Made by a program: the position numbers and the translations under genes
Shown here: positions 37,201 to 52,100 of the stretch, in pieces
Position numbering within the stretch: position 1 is the stretch's first letter
How the letters are laid out: each line of letters starts with the position of its first letter
The notes under the pieces: generated by a model
Told to the model about the DNA's origin: nothing
Database searches by the model: none
What the model saw: only the letters and a program-made list of their open reading frames with translations
Source: Margaritifera margaritifera
Lineage: Eukaryota; Mollusca; Bivalvia; Unionida; Margaritiferidae
NCBI GenBank assembly: GCA_029931535.1
Contig: JAQPZY010001621.1
Span: 682,001-746,000 of the forward strand
Direction: 5' to 3'
DNA: 64,000 nt

Positions 37201-40200
37201 GTCCATATTTGTAATTTTCCTTGGCAACTGTGACTGATATTTCTTGTAGATGGATTATGACTGTCAGGTATCGGTGGTAAGATCTTTTTGGGAAATGCTG
37301 AAATTACAACACAAACAATGAAAAGTTAATTAAAATTCATAAATTATAACAAGAATACGTTTTTTTAAAAACAATAGTTCATTGTAGGCACTGACACTCA
37401 AAAGAATTTTGCAGGAATTATTTTTCACTATGAGTACTGAAACCAGCACAGATAGTCTTGAGAAACTCTAACATACCAAATTTGGTAACAAAATATTTTC
37501 GTACATATTTGAATTAACATGTTCATAAGATAATCTTTGCCATGGTGTTAAACCTTGATGCTGATATCATGGATAGAAATCATTCAACTCATCTCAGATA
37601 AATAACCAAGTTATTGAACTGTAGAAATCATTCAACTCGTCTCAGATAAATATCCAAGTTATTGAACTGTAGAAATCATTCAACTCGTCTCAGATAAATA
37701 TCCAAGTTATTGAACTGGCATCATTCAATGTATTCTTAAGATATGTCTACCAACTGAGTTTTATAAAAATCCATTCATACTTGTTTGTGTTTTCATCATG
37801 CTCTCAAGCCATTACAGATATTTAAAAAAAACGAGTCCAAAACTTTGATCTTGAAATAACTATCAGAGTGCTGAGTATCAATTTGTTTGTCAAGAAATAA
37901 TTAAATAACTAAATACAAAATCTAGTCAAAATTCATTGGTATAAGTAAGCTCAGCAAAGTACATAAATGCAACCAATGACATTTGAATTGACCCCCAGGT
38001 GAAGCAGGACTGGTTTTCAAACTCGAACACAATAGATTGATTCTGGATCGAATGGGTAGCCAGTGTACTTTTATGGTGTTAAAATGAAAACCCCAAGTTG
38101 TCACAGTTGATACAAACATAGCTTCAAGAAGAGTAGCCACAAGATGATTTTAAACATGTCGGCCAAGGTTAGAAGTTTGATCAGCATCATTTTAACATAG
38201 GACTAACTACAGATTGCAAAAAGGGTTTTAAAGAAAACCCCATGTCAATATGACCATTCATTCAGAAGGAGTAGACAAGAAATCTTTCACGGTGGCCCAT
38301 GTCATCACTATTTTTATTAAGGACCAACAACTTACTTTCTATAAATTTTTTAGTAAAATGCCATGTTGATACAATTATCTTTTCATGAGAAGAAACAATA
38401 ACAAGATTTTACAGATCTTGGACAGGTGACCACCACCCTTGCAGCTGCTGAAATTTGTACCAAACCCAAGACCAAAGAGATGCAAAGCAAGCTGTTTCAC
38501 AACCAGAGTTGAGAGGTAACAACTAGAATATGGTCACGTCTAAAATTTGAATATCCAGGACCTCCTGACAATTACCATCCATTTTATACTTTAATGAGGG
38601 CAATGAAACAAACAGCTCTACATGTATCCATTTTAAATACAAAATCAGGTTTGAAATGAAAGTTTTTTGCTGCAAGTCAAATACTTTCTATAAGAGTTGA
38701 TAACAGGAAGAACAATTATTTAAAAGGTAGCAAACTATAAAGGAAAGTTATGGACTAAAACACACTGATATGCTACAATATCTTAACCACTTTCATCAAA
38801 ATGAGAGTGCAGGTATACACTAAAACACACTGATATGCTACAATATCTTAACCACTTTCATCAAAATGAGAGTGCAGGTATACACTAAAACACACTGATA
38901 TGCTACAATATCTTAACTAAAGGAAAGTTATGGACTAACACTAAAACACACTGATATGCTACAATATCTTAACTAAAGGAAAGTTATGGACTAACACTAA
39001 AACACACTGATATGCTACAATATCTTAACTAAAGGAAAGTTATGGACTAACACTAAAACACACTGATATGCTACAATATCTTAACTAAAGGAAAGTTATG
39101 GACTAAAACTAAAACACACTGATATGCTACAATATCTTAACTAAAGGAAAGTTATGGACTAAAACTAAAACACACTGATATGCTACAATATCTTAACTAA
39201 AGGAAAGTTATGGACTAACACTAAAACACACTGATATGCTACAATATCTTAACTAAAGGAAAGTTATGGACTAACACTAAAACACACTGATATGCTACAA
39301 TATCTTAACTAAAGGAAAGTTATGGACTAACACTAAAACACACTGATATGCTACAATATCTTAACTAAAGGAAAGTTATGGACTAACACTAAAACACACT
39401 GATATGCTACAATATCTTAACCACTTTCATCAAAATGAGAGTGCAGGTATACACTAAAACACACTGATATGCTACAATATCTTAACCACTTTCATCAAAA
39501 TGAGAGTGCAGGTATACACTAAAACACACTGATATGCTACAATATCTTAACCACTTTCATCAAAATGAGAGTGCAGGTATATACTATAACACAGGATTGT
39601 AAAAACAAAACAGTTTAGCAAGACAGACCAGAGTATACAGTACATGGACAACAATTTTGGGCAGCAAAGTTACCGTATATACTCACATATAGGCCGATAC
39701 CAACTTCAAACTGCATAGACCCAGATCTGCCATTGCATAATGCGCCGGCAGATCTGGGTCTATGCAGTTTGTAGGGACTAATCAGTAGAACAAACAACAT
39801 AGACCCTGATATGCTGGTGCATTATGTAACAGCAGATCAGGATCTATGTTGCTTGCATTTGGACTAGGCTCATATGCGAGTATATACGGTATGCTACCAA
39901 GATTTATCGATGGTAGCAAATTTACATTTTGGAGACAAATTTGCTATCTACTATCATGAATTCTGAACCTGATAGATCTACCTTGAATCCATCCTTCCAT
40001 GCTGGAGAGGTATTGGTACTTTTCAGATCCAGGACTTCAGTGAAAATCAGTTTGTCATATGAAGCATGTGGTGCTCCCTGTAAGTGATAAACAAAAAAAC
40101 CCAGGATATTACAAAAGTGCTCATCATATGTAGCATGTTGTGCTCCCTGTTATTGATTAAAAAAGAAACAGGATATTACATGAGTGCTCATCATATGTCC

Positions 40201-43200
40201 ATGCATGATAATATTCCTTGAAGAGGCATATATGAAGCATGTAACTTGATATTGTTTCTAATAAATTGTATCCACCAACTTACGTTACTGTATAATAATA
40301 ATAAATTCATCATACATCCCTTAATACATACATACATAATACATACATACATTATTCCATTTGTTCATTCATTGATGCATTCAATCATTCATACATTGAA
40401 TTGTAGTTTACAGATGATACTGAGTTGTATCATTAATTTGTGTTAAATCTCCTGTGACTGACATGTCATAGCATCATTGTTGCAATTCCTTTGCAATATT
40501 TCTGTGCAGAAACCATTATTTTCCTATTAGTCTTACTGTGACTGTGACCTCTGACCTTTAGACACCAGAATATATAGGTTTTGTTATTACTCTAAGAGCA
40601 GACCATTCACAAAGTTTAGTCAAGGAACTTACTCTAGAACAAAAGTTATTCTGCAAAGCCATTTTCTTTTGACCACAATGACCTTGACTTTCAACCTTTT
40701 GATCCCACAATCAATAGGCCTCTTCCATACCTTAAATTTAAGACCTACACAAACTTTGGTCGAGGTATGCAGTCTAGGACCAAAGTTGTTATGCAAAAAT
40801 AATTTTTCTTCTTTCAGTCACAGTGACCTCAACTTGACCTTTTGACCCAAAATCAATAGGTATGTGGTCTAGAACTAAAGTTCTTATGTAGAAACCATTT
40901 TTTCCTTTTAGACACAGTGACAATCTATGACCTTGACCTTTGATCCCCAAATCAATAGGTTTCTTCCTTACCCAAGTGCAAGCCATCCACAAAGTTTGGT
41001 CCAGACCTGTCATGTAGAACTAATCTTCTTGTACAGAAACCATGTTTCTTCTTTCAATCACAGTGACCTTGACCTTTGCCCTTTTGATACCAAAATGAAT
41101 AAAAAAAATTTCCTTAAATTAAGTGCAAGCCATTTAAAACATTTGGTCCAGGTATGTGTTGTAGAACTAATCTCATTTTGTGGAAACTATTTTAAAATTC
41201 TTTCAGTCATAATGACATTGACCTTTGACCTTTTGACACTGAAGTCAATAGGATTCTTCCTTACCCCAGGTGCAAGCATTCCACAAAGTTTGGTAACTGC
41301 AGAAGTGCGGAACAATAATTATTTTGCACAAACCAATTTTATTCTTTTAGTCACAGTGATCTTGGTCTTTGACCTTTTGACCTTGAAGTTGATAGACTTC
41401 TCCCTTATCACAAGTGCAAGTCTTCCACAAAGTTTGGAAACTGTAGATTGTGAAAAACTGGAGTTACTGTGCATAAACAAAACTGGTAACAGACAGGCTG
41501 ATGGATGGATGGACAGACAACACGATACTATAATGTGCTCCACCTTATGGTGGGCATATAAAAATTGCCTAATCTAGAAACTTAGAAAAATGTTAAGTTT
41601 AAAGGTAACACAAGGGTTCAGTGGAACACTATGTCTTGCTTGCATAAAGTAACATGATGTGCAATTTTAAAGAGGCATTATGCAAATTTTGATCCTGCAA
41701 AAAGGACATTTCCAATTATTAATAAAACGTTATAAACTTCTTCTGTTTTACAATTTTTTAAAAATGTTTTGGAAGAAAAAAAGTGGATTACAATTCTTTG
41801 AAACTTTCTATGGGTCAAAGAAAGTATTCCTTTGCTTTGCCCCATTTTTTGTATGACACCAGTCCACGCTCATGCAGTAAGCGTTTCTATAAGAATTGTT
41901 TATTGATACACATGGACACATATGCAGAATGAGCAATCGGAACACCTGATCAATATGCAACATACCGGTATGTGAGAAAAAAAGTGTTGAATAACCATGT
42001 ACTTTTTTTTACATATAAGACTGAATATGTTAAAATGACTTACCATATACACTCGCGTATAATCCAGGTCCAAATGCAAACAACATAGACCCTGATCTGC
42101 TGTCGCATAATGTGCCGGCAGATCAGGGTCTATGTTGTTTGTTCTACTAATCAGTCCTTACAAACTGCATAGACCCAGATCTGCCGGCGCATTATGTGAC
42201 AGCAGTCTGGGTCTATGCAGTTTGCAGTTGGTATTGGATTATACGCAAGTATAGACAGTAATAGCAATGAAGATTATAACGATGGTAAACTTTTTCACTC
42301 ATTCCATGTGTCAGATGAATTGCATAGTTTCAGCCATGTCACTGGGGATAATCTTACACTGCTAATACAATTACCACATGCAAAATACACTCAAATTATG
42401 TGCAGACTATGCTCCAAATATGTGGCACAATACTCATTAAAGCAAAGTTTGGTCTATTTTCTCCTTTTAGTGTTATACTTCCTGGAACATTTTAGCTCAC
42501 AGAAAACTACAAACAGTCTGGTCCCATGAAAGTCCATTACTTGTGATAAATATCTAGAGGGTTCTCACAATAAATTCAACACCAAGCATATGCAAGAATT
42601 TACACTGAATCCCAGTTTCTTGAAATTTCTCCCATAATATACAAAGAACTTACTTTTACAACCTATTAAAAGTAGATCAGACCTGCGAAGAGTATTTTCA
42701 TAGGTTTTCTGGGATTGATGTTTTAAATGAATGGCAGAATTACATCAAAAAGTTTGATCTTAATAATTTTCTATTAACAAGAGAAATAGGAAGCAGAGTG
42801 GACTGATTACAAACTACACTCATCTCAGACATCACTGTAGAAACATGTCCTAAAGCATTTCAATTTTCATAATACGATATTCCTAGAAAAAAAAGCGCTC
42901 TCTAAAATTTGGTAAATGCAATTCGTAATGTGTCATAAAGACTGTGTGAATTGTCTATTGGGTGTTTTTTGGTCCATCCAGCACTTTTAATGGGAGATGT
43001 CTGATGTTGGAATATAAATGTTGTAATAAAACTTTCAGGAGTTTATAGTCTAAATCAATGAAAATGTGATTATTTGAATATCAGTCAAGAATTTGGAAGA
43101 ATAAAAGAGGTTTTAAAATACATTAAGACCTGGAAATCATTATTTGAGCATATTTGCAGAATATCCAATGGAACATATTGCATACTGTAATTTCAAAAAT

Positions 43201-46200
43201 TGGACAATATCATTAGCAAGCAGCAATAAAAAAATTTTTAAAAACATTTTGAAAGTAATCTTTACAGTTCTGATCTACCATTGAAAAGTTATGACTGTAA
43301 GACATATATGCATCATATGATAGAAATTTGCTGAAATAAGGAAATCAAGTCGAATTCTTGCATACCTCAACCATAAACTGTTTGAGTAATATTAAAAACC
43401 ACAACATATTTATCAAAATTAATTGACTTTACAGCTTGGCCCTCCAGATAAAAAAGTATAGTGGTATGCATGCATTGTACATGTACATGGTTTCATTATG
43501 TGAGTGAGATAATTTGGCACTACAATACGAGCGTGAATCATGCACTGCAATACCTTTAAAATGAGTGTAATACTGTATATACTCACTTATAAGTCAAGTC
43601 CAACTGTAAACTACATAGACCCATATCTACCGTTGCATAATGTGCCAGCAGATTCGGGTCTATGCAGTTTGTTAGGAGTAATCAGTAAAACAAACAACAT
43701 AGACCCTGATCTGACAGCACATTATGTGAATGCAGATATAGGTCTTGCAGTTGGACTTGATTTATACGCATGTTAGTACAGCAGGTCTCTTATAAATATT
43801 CCACTGAACACCCTCCCTTGGGCTCGGGCATGCAGAATGGGCCTGAACTCCCCCCTCCCACACACACACATGCCATAAGAGGCGGCTAATGGAGGCCCCC
43901 CCCCCCCCCCAGGTAGACGATGTAGAATAGACCTAAGCCCCTCCTACCCTCATTCTACAAGAGGCACTAATGGAGGCAACCTTTTTGCCTTGGGATGCAT
44001 CCCATGATGATGTTCATGCTGAGAAGGTCCTGGGATGCATTCCATGATGATGTTCATGCTGAGAAGGTCCTGGGATGCATCCCATGATGATGTTCATGCT
44101 GAGAAGGTCCTGGGATGCATCCCATGATGATGTTCATGCTGAGAAGGTCCTGGGATGCATCCCATGATGATGTTCATGATGAGAAGATTTGGGATGTTTT
44201 AAAAGAGTGCAGTTTATATAATAAATTTGACTTTGTATTTTAAGGAATTTACCCTTTTATGCCTTTATTTTTGTTATGTATGTCTTTTTTGGAATACCTA
44301 AACTTACTTGGCACTATATACTGGGTAACCAGGATTGTATTGATATGACATAAAAGCCTATACATACATACATAAAATTACGAGGCAAATGCATATTAAT
44401 ATTAATAAAAAAGACACAAAAATCAACCCACTTTTGTTCTTTTTTTGCATTTTGTATATATTTGGCACTTATTCAGCTTACAAAATATCAAAGAATACAA
44501 AAGTGATTTTAAGCACTACTTGTGTAAAAGATGAAAAATGCAGCTAATGCTTCTTTCACACAAAATCTAAACATTTTGATGCATGCCTGTCATGTCACGT
44601 AGTGTGACACGAAAAAACACAATTTGGGGCTCCCAAACCCCCATACAAGTTTGGCATTCTCCAGACATTATTTCCACAAAATGCATCAACTTTCTAAAAT
44701 TAATGGATTCTTATTCTCCAGCATTGCTACAAAAATCTCCTTCTAGTGTTTATTTGCTTTAACTTTGAAAAGTACTTGGAGATTATTTATACCTTCAGCA
44801 AGGTAAAACAAAGCAAAGAATAGGTTTTTACTGCAAATTGTGTCCAGAAGAATGAAGAGAATCTGCTTCTAAAGTTACATTGGTTCAATAATTATAGAAG
44901 TTTGCAGGAGGAGGTATTGGATGGAAAAAGTATGACAGAACAAAATCAGGAAATTAATAATATTTATACTACAACTGGGGCCTCTCTCATTCAATAAAAT
45001 AAAATTAAGTGAAATAAATATGATAACAAGAGGCCCAAGTGGACCTGATATCACTCAACTGGCATATATTGGTCTAAAAGGCAAATGTAGCAATAAGGCA
45101 GGTACCTTCAGTTGAAAGACACACATGACAGGAAAATGTCCAGCTACTTTGAAGAAATTGGTGGTATTTTATATGTTGCTTAACCGTGTTCTATTTTGAG
45201 GAACTTTATCTGGACTAGATGGTGCACTGGAATCTACTGTATAAATGTGAAAGGTATTCATGCTAAGGACTTTACTTATCACATTTGATCTGATATGGAA
45301 AGGCAATCTTGAAGAGAAAGTCATTCTATTACTGTGTAACATATGTTTATAAATATAAGTAACAAAAAAATTAATATCTATACATGATGGGAGATAAGTA
45401 TCGTTTGTAGGTTTTCCACCTGGTTGCTTTGGAAGACAGACCATTACTTGGGAAGTCAACCCTGATGCAACTTTAATATTATAGCATGTTGTAAGAAACA
45501 TTAATACCAAGTTTTATCAAAATTGGCATGGCCATTCTAACGTTGAAAATAAGTTTTCCATATGGTTGCTACCGAAGCCACACCACTGCTAGGAGTACCA
45601 CATTGGACATAATTCTAATAAAGTATGTCCTAAAAAGCACTCCAAGTTTGATCAAATTGGGCTCAGTTGTTGTACTGAAGAAGTCAAAAATATGTTTTCC
45701 ACTTGGTTGCTAAGGAAGACACATTGTTACTTCAGGAGCCACCCCATATAAAATTATGACAAAGCATGTCCTAAAAACATTTCTACTAAGTTTGATCGTA
45801 ACTGGTTCAGTTGTTCTGAAGAAGTTGAAAATGAGGTTTTCCATATGGTTGCTATGGAAGTCACACTGTTGCTAGTGAATCCACCCTGGAAAAAAGTTTA
45901 TTAAGTATGTCCTAAGAAACATTCCTACCAAGTTTGATCAAAACTGGCTGAACCATTTTCTGGACAAGAAGTCAAAAATAGATTTTCCATTTTGGTTGCC
46001 AAAGAAGTAACACTATTGCTAGGATAGCCACCCCAAACACAATTTTAGTAGAACATGTCCTAAGGAACATTCCTACCAAGTTTAACTGAAATTGGTCAAA
46101 CAGATTTTCACAAGAATTTGAAAATGGATGATGCATGCCGGACGCAGGGTCATATCAAATGCTCACTTGGTCTTACAGCCTGGTGAGCTAATAAAATTAT

Positions 46201-49145
46201 ATAGTATGATTTATAGAGTTAAGTCATCAAAAATTAAGCATGCTGTAATTGCTTGTTTTGTTGTGACATTTCTTGTGACTAAGTATCGGTCACAACATTT
46301 TTTTTTTTAGTTAAGTAATCAATACTTAATATATATTTTTCTAAATTTAAAATTCCTTCAAAATATATATATACACAAGTTAAATGTAGTATGAAAAATA
46401 AATTACTTGCATCATGTGAAATGACACCCATTTGAGTCTGACCCCCCTCCCCTCATCCCCATCACTGAAATAGGGTAGGTATGTTGACATCCCTGCCAAT
46501 GACTCCTCTGTTGCCAGTGTAAAAATGACACTTATGCATTCCCATCTTCTTATGATGGTGAGATAAATATAGTCCAGTCTAAAATATTCAGATAAGGAAA
46601 TGGAGGAACTTACCAGATAGAAAGCCCCAGGTGGGTTTATACAAATGTGGGCATGGGTGAAACTTGACCAGGGAAGGTTCACTGCACTGTCAACAGCAAC
46701 CTGAAAATAGTACAAAAAATTAAAAAAATGGATGGATATATTTTGTTTTGGGCAATAATATATCTGTATTCCAGCATATAATATTGATCTCAGAATCAAT
46801 AATGTGAATTTAAATCAAAGTCTTGCAGAAAACATTAATCTCAAATGTAACCCCATATTATGTTTATGGTCAATATGTTTGGTGTCTTGTTTGATACATT
46901 TTGAATATCAACCGTATGAAAAGTTTTAATCTGCATCAATTCTTACCTATGACTTAGGAGCTGAAATGGTGTGTTGGATGTAATTTTTAGTTGTTTTAAT
47001 GGATGATTTGTAATAAAATGAAGGATTTGGACAAGATTTAATGCAGAAGTTTACCATGACAATCTCAACACAGACCAAATTCAAGGAAACTTTGCACATA
47101 TTAGTTCATCTAGGAAACACTACCCCACAAAAAAAACCCCATAAGCATCATTTAGGAAACACTATGCCTATACTCCATACAAACAACCATAAGCATCATT
47201 TAGGAAACACTATGCCTATGCCCCCCACAAAAAACCATAAGCATCATTTAAGAAAACACTATGCCTATATCCCACACAAAAAAACCATAAGCATCATTTA
47301 GGAAACACTATGCCTATACCCCACACAAAAAACCATAAGCATCATTTAAGAAAACACTATGCCTATATCCCACAAAAAAAACCATAAGCATTATTTAGGA
47401 AACACTATGCATATATCCCACACAAAAAAAACCATAAGCATCATTTAGGAAACACTATGCCTATACCCCACACAAAAAAACCATAAGCATCATTTAGGAA
47501 ACACTATGCCTATATACCACACAAAAAAACCATAAGCATCATTTAAGAAACACTATGCCTATACCCCCCACAAAAAACCATAAGCATCATTTAGGAAACA
47601 CTATGCCTATACCCCATACAAAAAAACCATAAGCATCATTTAGGAAACACTATGCCTATACCTCCCACAAAAAAACCATAAGCATCATTTAAGAAAATAC
47701 TATGCCTATACCCCACACAAAAAAACCATAAGCATCATTTAAGAAACAATATGCCTATACCCCACACAAAAAAACCATAAGCATCATTTAGGAAACACTA
47801 TGCCTATATCCCACATAAAAAAACCATAAGCATCATTTAGGAAACACTATGCCTATACCCCACACAAAAAAACCATAAGCATCATTTAGGAAACACTATG
47901 CCTATACCTCCCACAAAAAAAACCATAAGCATCATTTAGGAAACACTATGCCTATACCCCACACAAAAAAACCATAAGCATCATTTAGGAAACACTATGC
48001 CTATATCCCACATAAAAAAACCATAAGCATCATTTAGGAAACACTATGCCTATACCCCACACAAAAAAACCATAAGCATCATTTAGGAAACACTATGCCT
48101 ATACCTCCCACAAAAAAAACCATAAGCATCATTTAGGAAACACTATGCCTATACCCCACACAAAAAAACCATAAGCATCATTTAGGAAACACTATGCCTA
48201 TAGCCCACTTACAAGAACCATAAGCATCATTTAGGAAACACTATGCCTATACCCCACACAAAAAACCATAAGCATCATTTAGGAAACACTATGCCTATAC
48301 CCCACACAAAAAACCATAAGCATCATTTAGAAAACACTATGCCTATACCCCATACAAAAAACAATAAGCATCATCTAGACTTAGGACTCCTGGTTACAGT
48401 CACATGATGATTATCTAGACTCCCTGGGTGACGAGTATTTGGATAATTGATGTATCATATATGAAGAATCACTTATAGGTCCAGAGGACACTCTATTAAA
48501 TCCATTGTGACTAGAAGATGAGAAAAAAGAGCAGATAACTGATGTATGAATAATCTGTTTCACTCTATAGGGTTCTGAAAATTATCACTCTGGTGTAAAA
48601 TTCAAATTTAATTATGGGAGACAAGTGAATTTTGAAAATGACAAAAATTACACTGAGTTGGTCAAGTCTGAGAGAGGATATAACACTAAGATTGGAAACT
48701 CCAGAGAGCTGCCAGATATCACATGTTCCATACCTGCCATATTGCCAGACAGTGTGTGTGTGTGTGTGTGTGGGGGGGGTTGAAGATTCAAATAGTGTGT
48801 TTTGAGGTCCAAAGAGGGATCAGTGTGCATGGCCCCAAAAAGTGATGTTGTCCAATTGAGAATAAGTTATCTTTTCATATAAACTTGTAGAAAATTACTG
48901 GAAATTCAAATTTGATAAAAAAAGAAAATAACATGTTTTCTTTGAAGCATTTACAAACAAAAAATGTTGGTAAATTTAGCATTGTCCAATACCATCACCA
49001 TACACATGTGCCAACACTCACATAATCACAACTAGACAGACATTAAATAAATAACAAATATACCAAGTTTCTGTCTTTAACATCCATTGGACAGTGGAAT
49101 ATTTTCTTAATTAGATGCTGTCTTTGCTGCTCTCAATAGTCCAGT

Positions 49146-49176
<31 letters not shown>

Positions 49177-52100
49177 TTTGAAGGCAATGCAAGTGTCATT
49201 TGTGTTCTTCTTTGCACACTTTACAGACTAGATGCTACTGTTGACCAAACTTCCCAGAAGTTTTTGTTGAATTTTTCTCAACACAGAAAACAATCTTTCT
49301 ACATCTGTATTGCTGTGAGGGAGCATCAAATATGCTGGACGGTGTTGCTATGTCAACAGACGTTGTACACTCCAGAATGACTGATCTCAATATGGTGTTT
49401 GCAGTAGGTGCAAACAATAAATTTAGTTTTGCTGGATTTTGCTCACTTTGCAGATGGCTCATCCTTTATTGAATCACAGTTGCATTTCAACATTTTACCT
49501 TCAAAATGAATCACACTTGTACACTATTCCGACTATCAAAATAATCGTGTTTTGCATTTTATATATGGAGTGAAATCTGAGTTCAAAGAAACCTTGCTTC
49601 TTATCACGAACTTGCCAATAATCTTTAATAAAGATGGCTTAAACATTCTCATTCAAGGCAATGATGTGTAATAACTTTTGTTCTTAAACATGCATCCCTT
49701 TGATTTACCTATAACTTCAAACGAATTGGGTTGTTCCACTTTACCTATGCAAATTAGCCTAATGGGCTCTCCCACAGCAGTCTTCAGACGATTTAACTCA
49801 GCTACACCCTAGTATTCTCAGCCAGTTAAATAATCTGTGAAATGGTGGTTGCTTATGTGTCACCACCTTACCTCTTAATTGCCTCTATGATAATCTATTG
49901 TATAAACTGTATCAAGGACAGTTTTACATGGGTTCTAAGCAGTTTATTGTTAATATAGACTACATGCTAGGGACATATATAGTGGTGGTCAAAAAACTGA
50001 TGTCTCTTTCTCTCTCTGTTTATTTTTTTTTTTCTTCTTCCGAGATTACTGAAAATCTTGTTTTTCTAAACATGATCGTGTTGGGGGGTTTGTGAGTAAA
50101 AAATCGTGTTTTTCACATGACACGTTGTGTTATGGCAGGTATGAGGTTCCTAGTGGTTGGCTGAGCAGTAAGATCAAAGGCACAGCTGGGGTGAATTTGC
50201 CCTCATTGCAAAATTCAAAATGTATCTTTTTAACTATCATTTCTCAAAAAGACATTGTTTAAATGTCTAAATAAATTACACCAATACACTCTCACATCCT
50301 TTGATAATATAAGGATACCTTTATTTCTTATGTTAATGATAAAATATTGAAGCAGCGTGGTTAACAAAATAATGTACCATGAATGCACTTCACATGCCCC
50401 TTCCACGAATCCACCTACTGATTTTACAGTGCACTTGAACCTTATTTGCAAAATAATAGGGAATGGTGATATTTGATGAGCTATATAGGGAATGGTGATA
50501 TTTGATGAGCTATATAGGGAATGGTGATATTTGATGAGCTATATAGGGAATGACGATATTTGATGGGCTATATAGGGAATGGTGATATTTGATGAGCTAT
50601 ATAGGGAATGGTGATATCTGATGGGCTATATAGGGAATGGTGATATTTGATGGGCTATATAGGGAATGGTGATATTTGATGGGCTATATAGGGAATGGTG
50701 ATATCTGATGGGCTATATAGGGAATGGTGATATTTGATGGGCTATATAGGGAATGGTGATATCTGATGGGCTATATAGGGAATGGTGATATTTGATGGGC
50801 TATACAGGGAATGGTGATATTTGATGGGCTATATAGGTAATGGTGATATTTGATGGGCTATATAGGGAATGGTGATATTTGATGGGCTATATAGGGAATG
50901 GTGATATTTGATGGGCTATATAGGGAATTTTCAATTCCTCCTGTATGTTAGTCTCAAGTAAAGTGTATGAATTTGCAACATTCATTGGTCCATTCTTTCT
51001 TTTTAAATGGTCAAAACAGGAGGAACAATGCATAATAAATCAATCAATCACTATTCTAGGGAGTGTTTTGAAGTACAACTGCTCACCTTTATTCCATTCT
51101 TAGGGCTGTATTGACAGATAAAGTTCAGGTCCTGATCCATTGTCTTGACATCTGGAGCTTTTGTCAACTGGTTCTGATATGAAAGAAAACAACATGAAGT
51201 AATTCTTGCTTGCTGTGCACATGCACAATTTACTGCGCAAATTTATTCTATACTATACTGATAATGTACTTAAACAATTAAAAGTCTCACTTATTAGTAA
51301 AAGGTGTAAATGAATTGCATTTCCCTGACCAAATAAGCAACCTGGTTGAAGAATTTGGTGAAGTTTTCAATAAAAGGGTTATATTGTCTGAGATTTTGAT
51401 TAGGATTGACTAGGATGTTCTCCCTGCCAATATGATGCATATGAAGTCAAATTTCTAATTCAAACAGGGGGCCATAACCCCCATTAAATTTTGTCAGAAA
51501 ATGGTGACAATCAAAATTGAGATAGATCCATTGTGAAGCCTTATACAGTACCAAATTTCATTTCAATCCAGTAAGTTCTTCCAAGTTGTTGAGTGGAAAC
51601 AAAATTCATGACAGTTGGAACATGAAGGAGAGATATGGGTAATGCTATATGCATAGATATGGCAGGGGCATTAAAAGCAAGTGACATTGACATTTTTAAA
51701 ATCATACATTGCAAAGGTAGCAATATGTTCTAAAAAAATGGGTGCATCATTCTCCTTTCAGAGACAAAGGTAAATACAAAAAGTTACTAAGTGCTAAATT
51801 TGTTCCTATCTTTGTTAATTACCCTTATATATTCCTCCATATTTTTGTCACTTCTGAGGAAACTTTCTTTAGCTGTAGCAACCACGGCAACAACTTCCCT
51901 GACACTGCGTCGCGCCCGTCGCATCATGGCATGGAAGAGTCGGGTCTCCCCCTTGGTAGGCATACAAGTGCTTGACATGTAGACTCGGTCAGCGTACTTG
52001 GGTCGAGGCTGCCACAATCCCATTCTCAGCCAGTCACTCTGAGGAATCTTGCTGGACTGGATTGTTAAAAACAAAAAGGGAAAAACATGCATCATTTATG

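Noticed and set aside
40927..41577. 216-codon plus-strand open frame
   Set aside because: It lies wholly inside the tgacctttgacc repeat block; its peptide is itself a decayed repeat and there are no splice or promoter signals.
47101..48380. CRISPR-like regular array
   Set aside because: Repeats are head-to-tail without unique spacers in a eukaryotic intron; it is a minisatellite. The same applies to 50455-50932 and 58240-59345.
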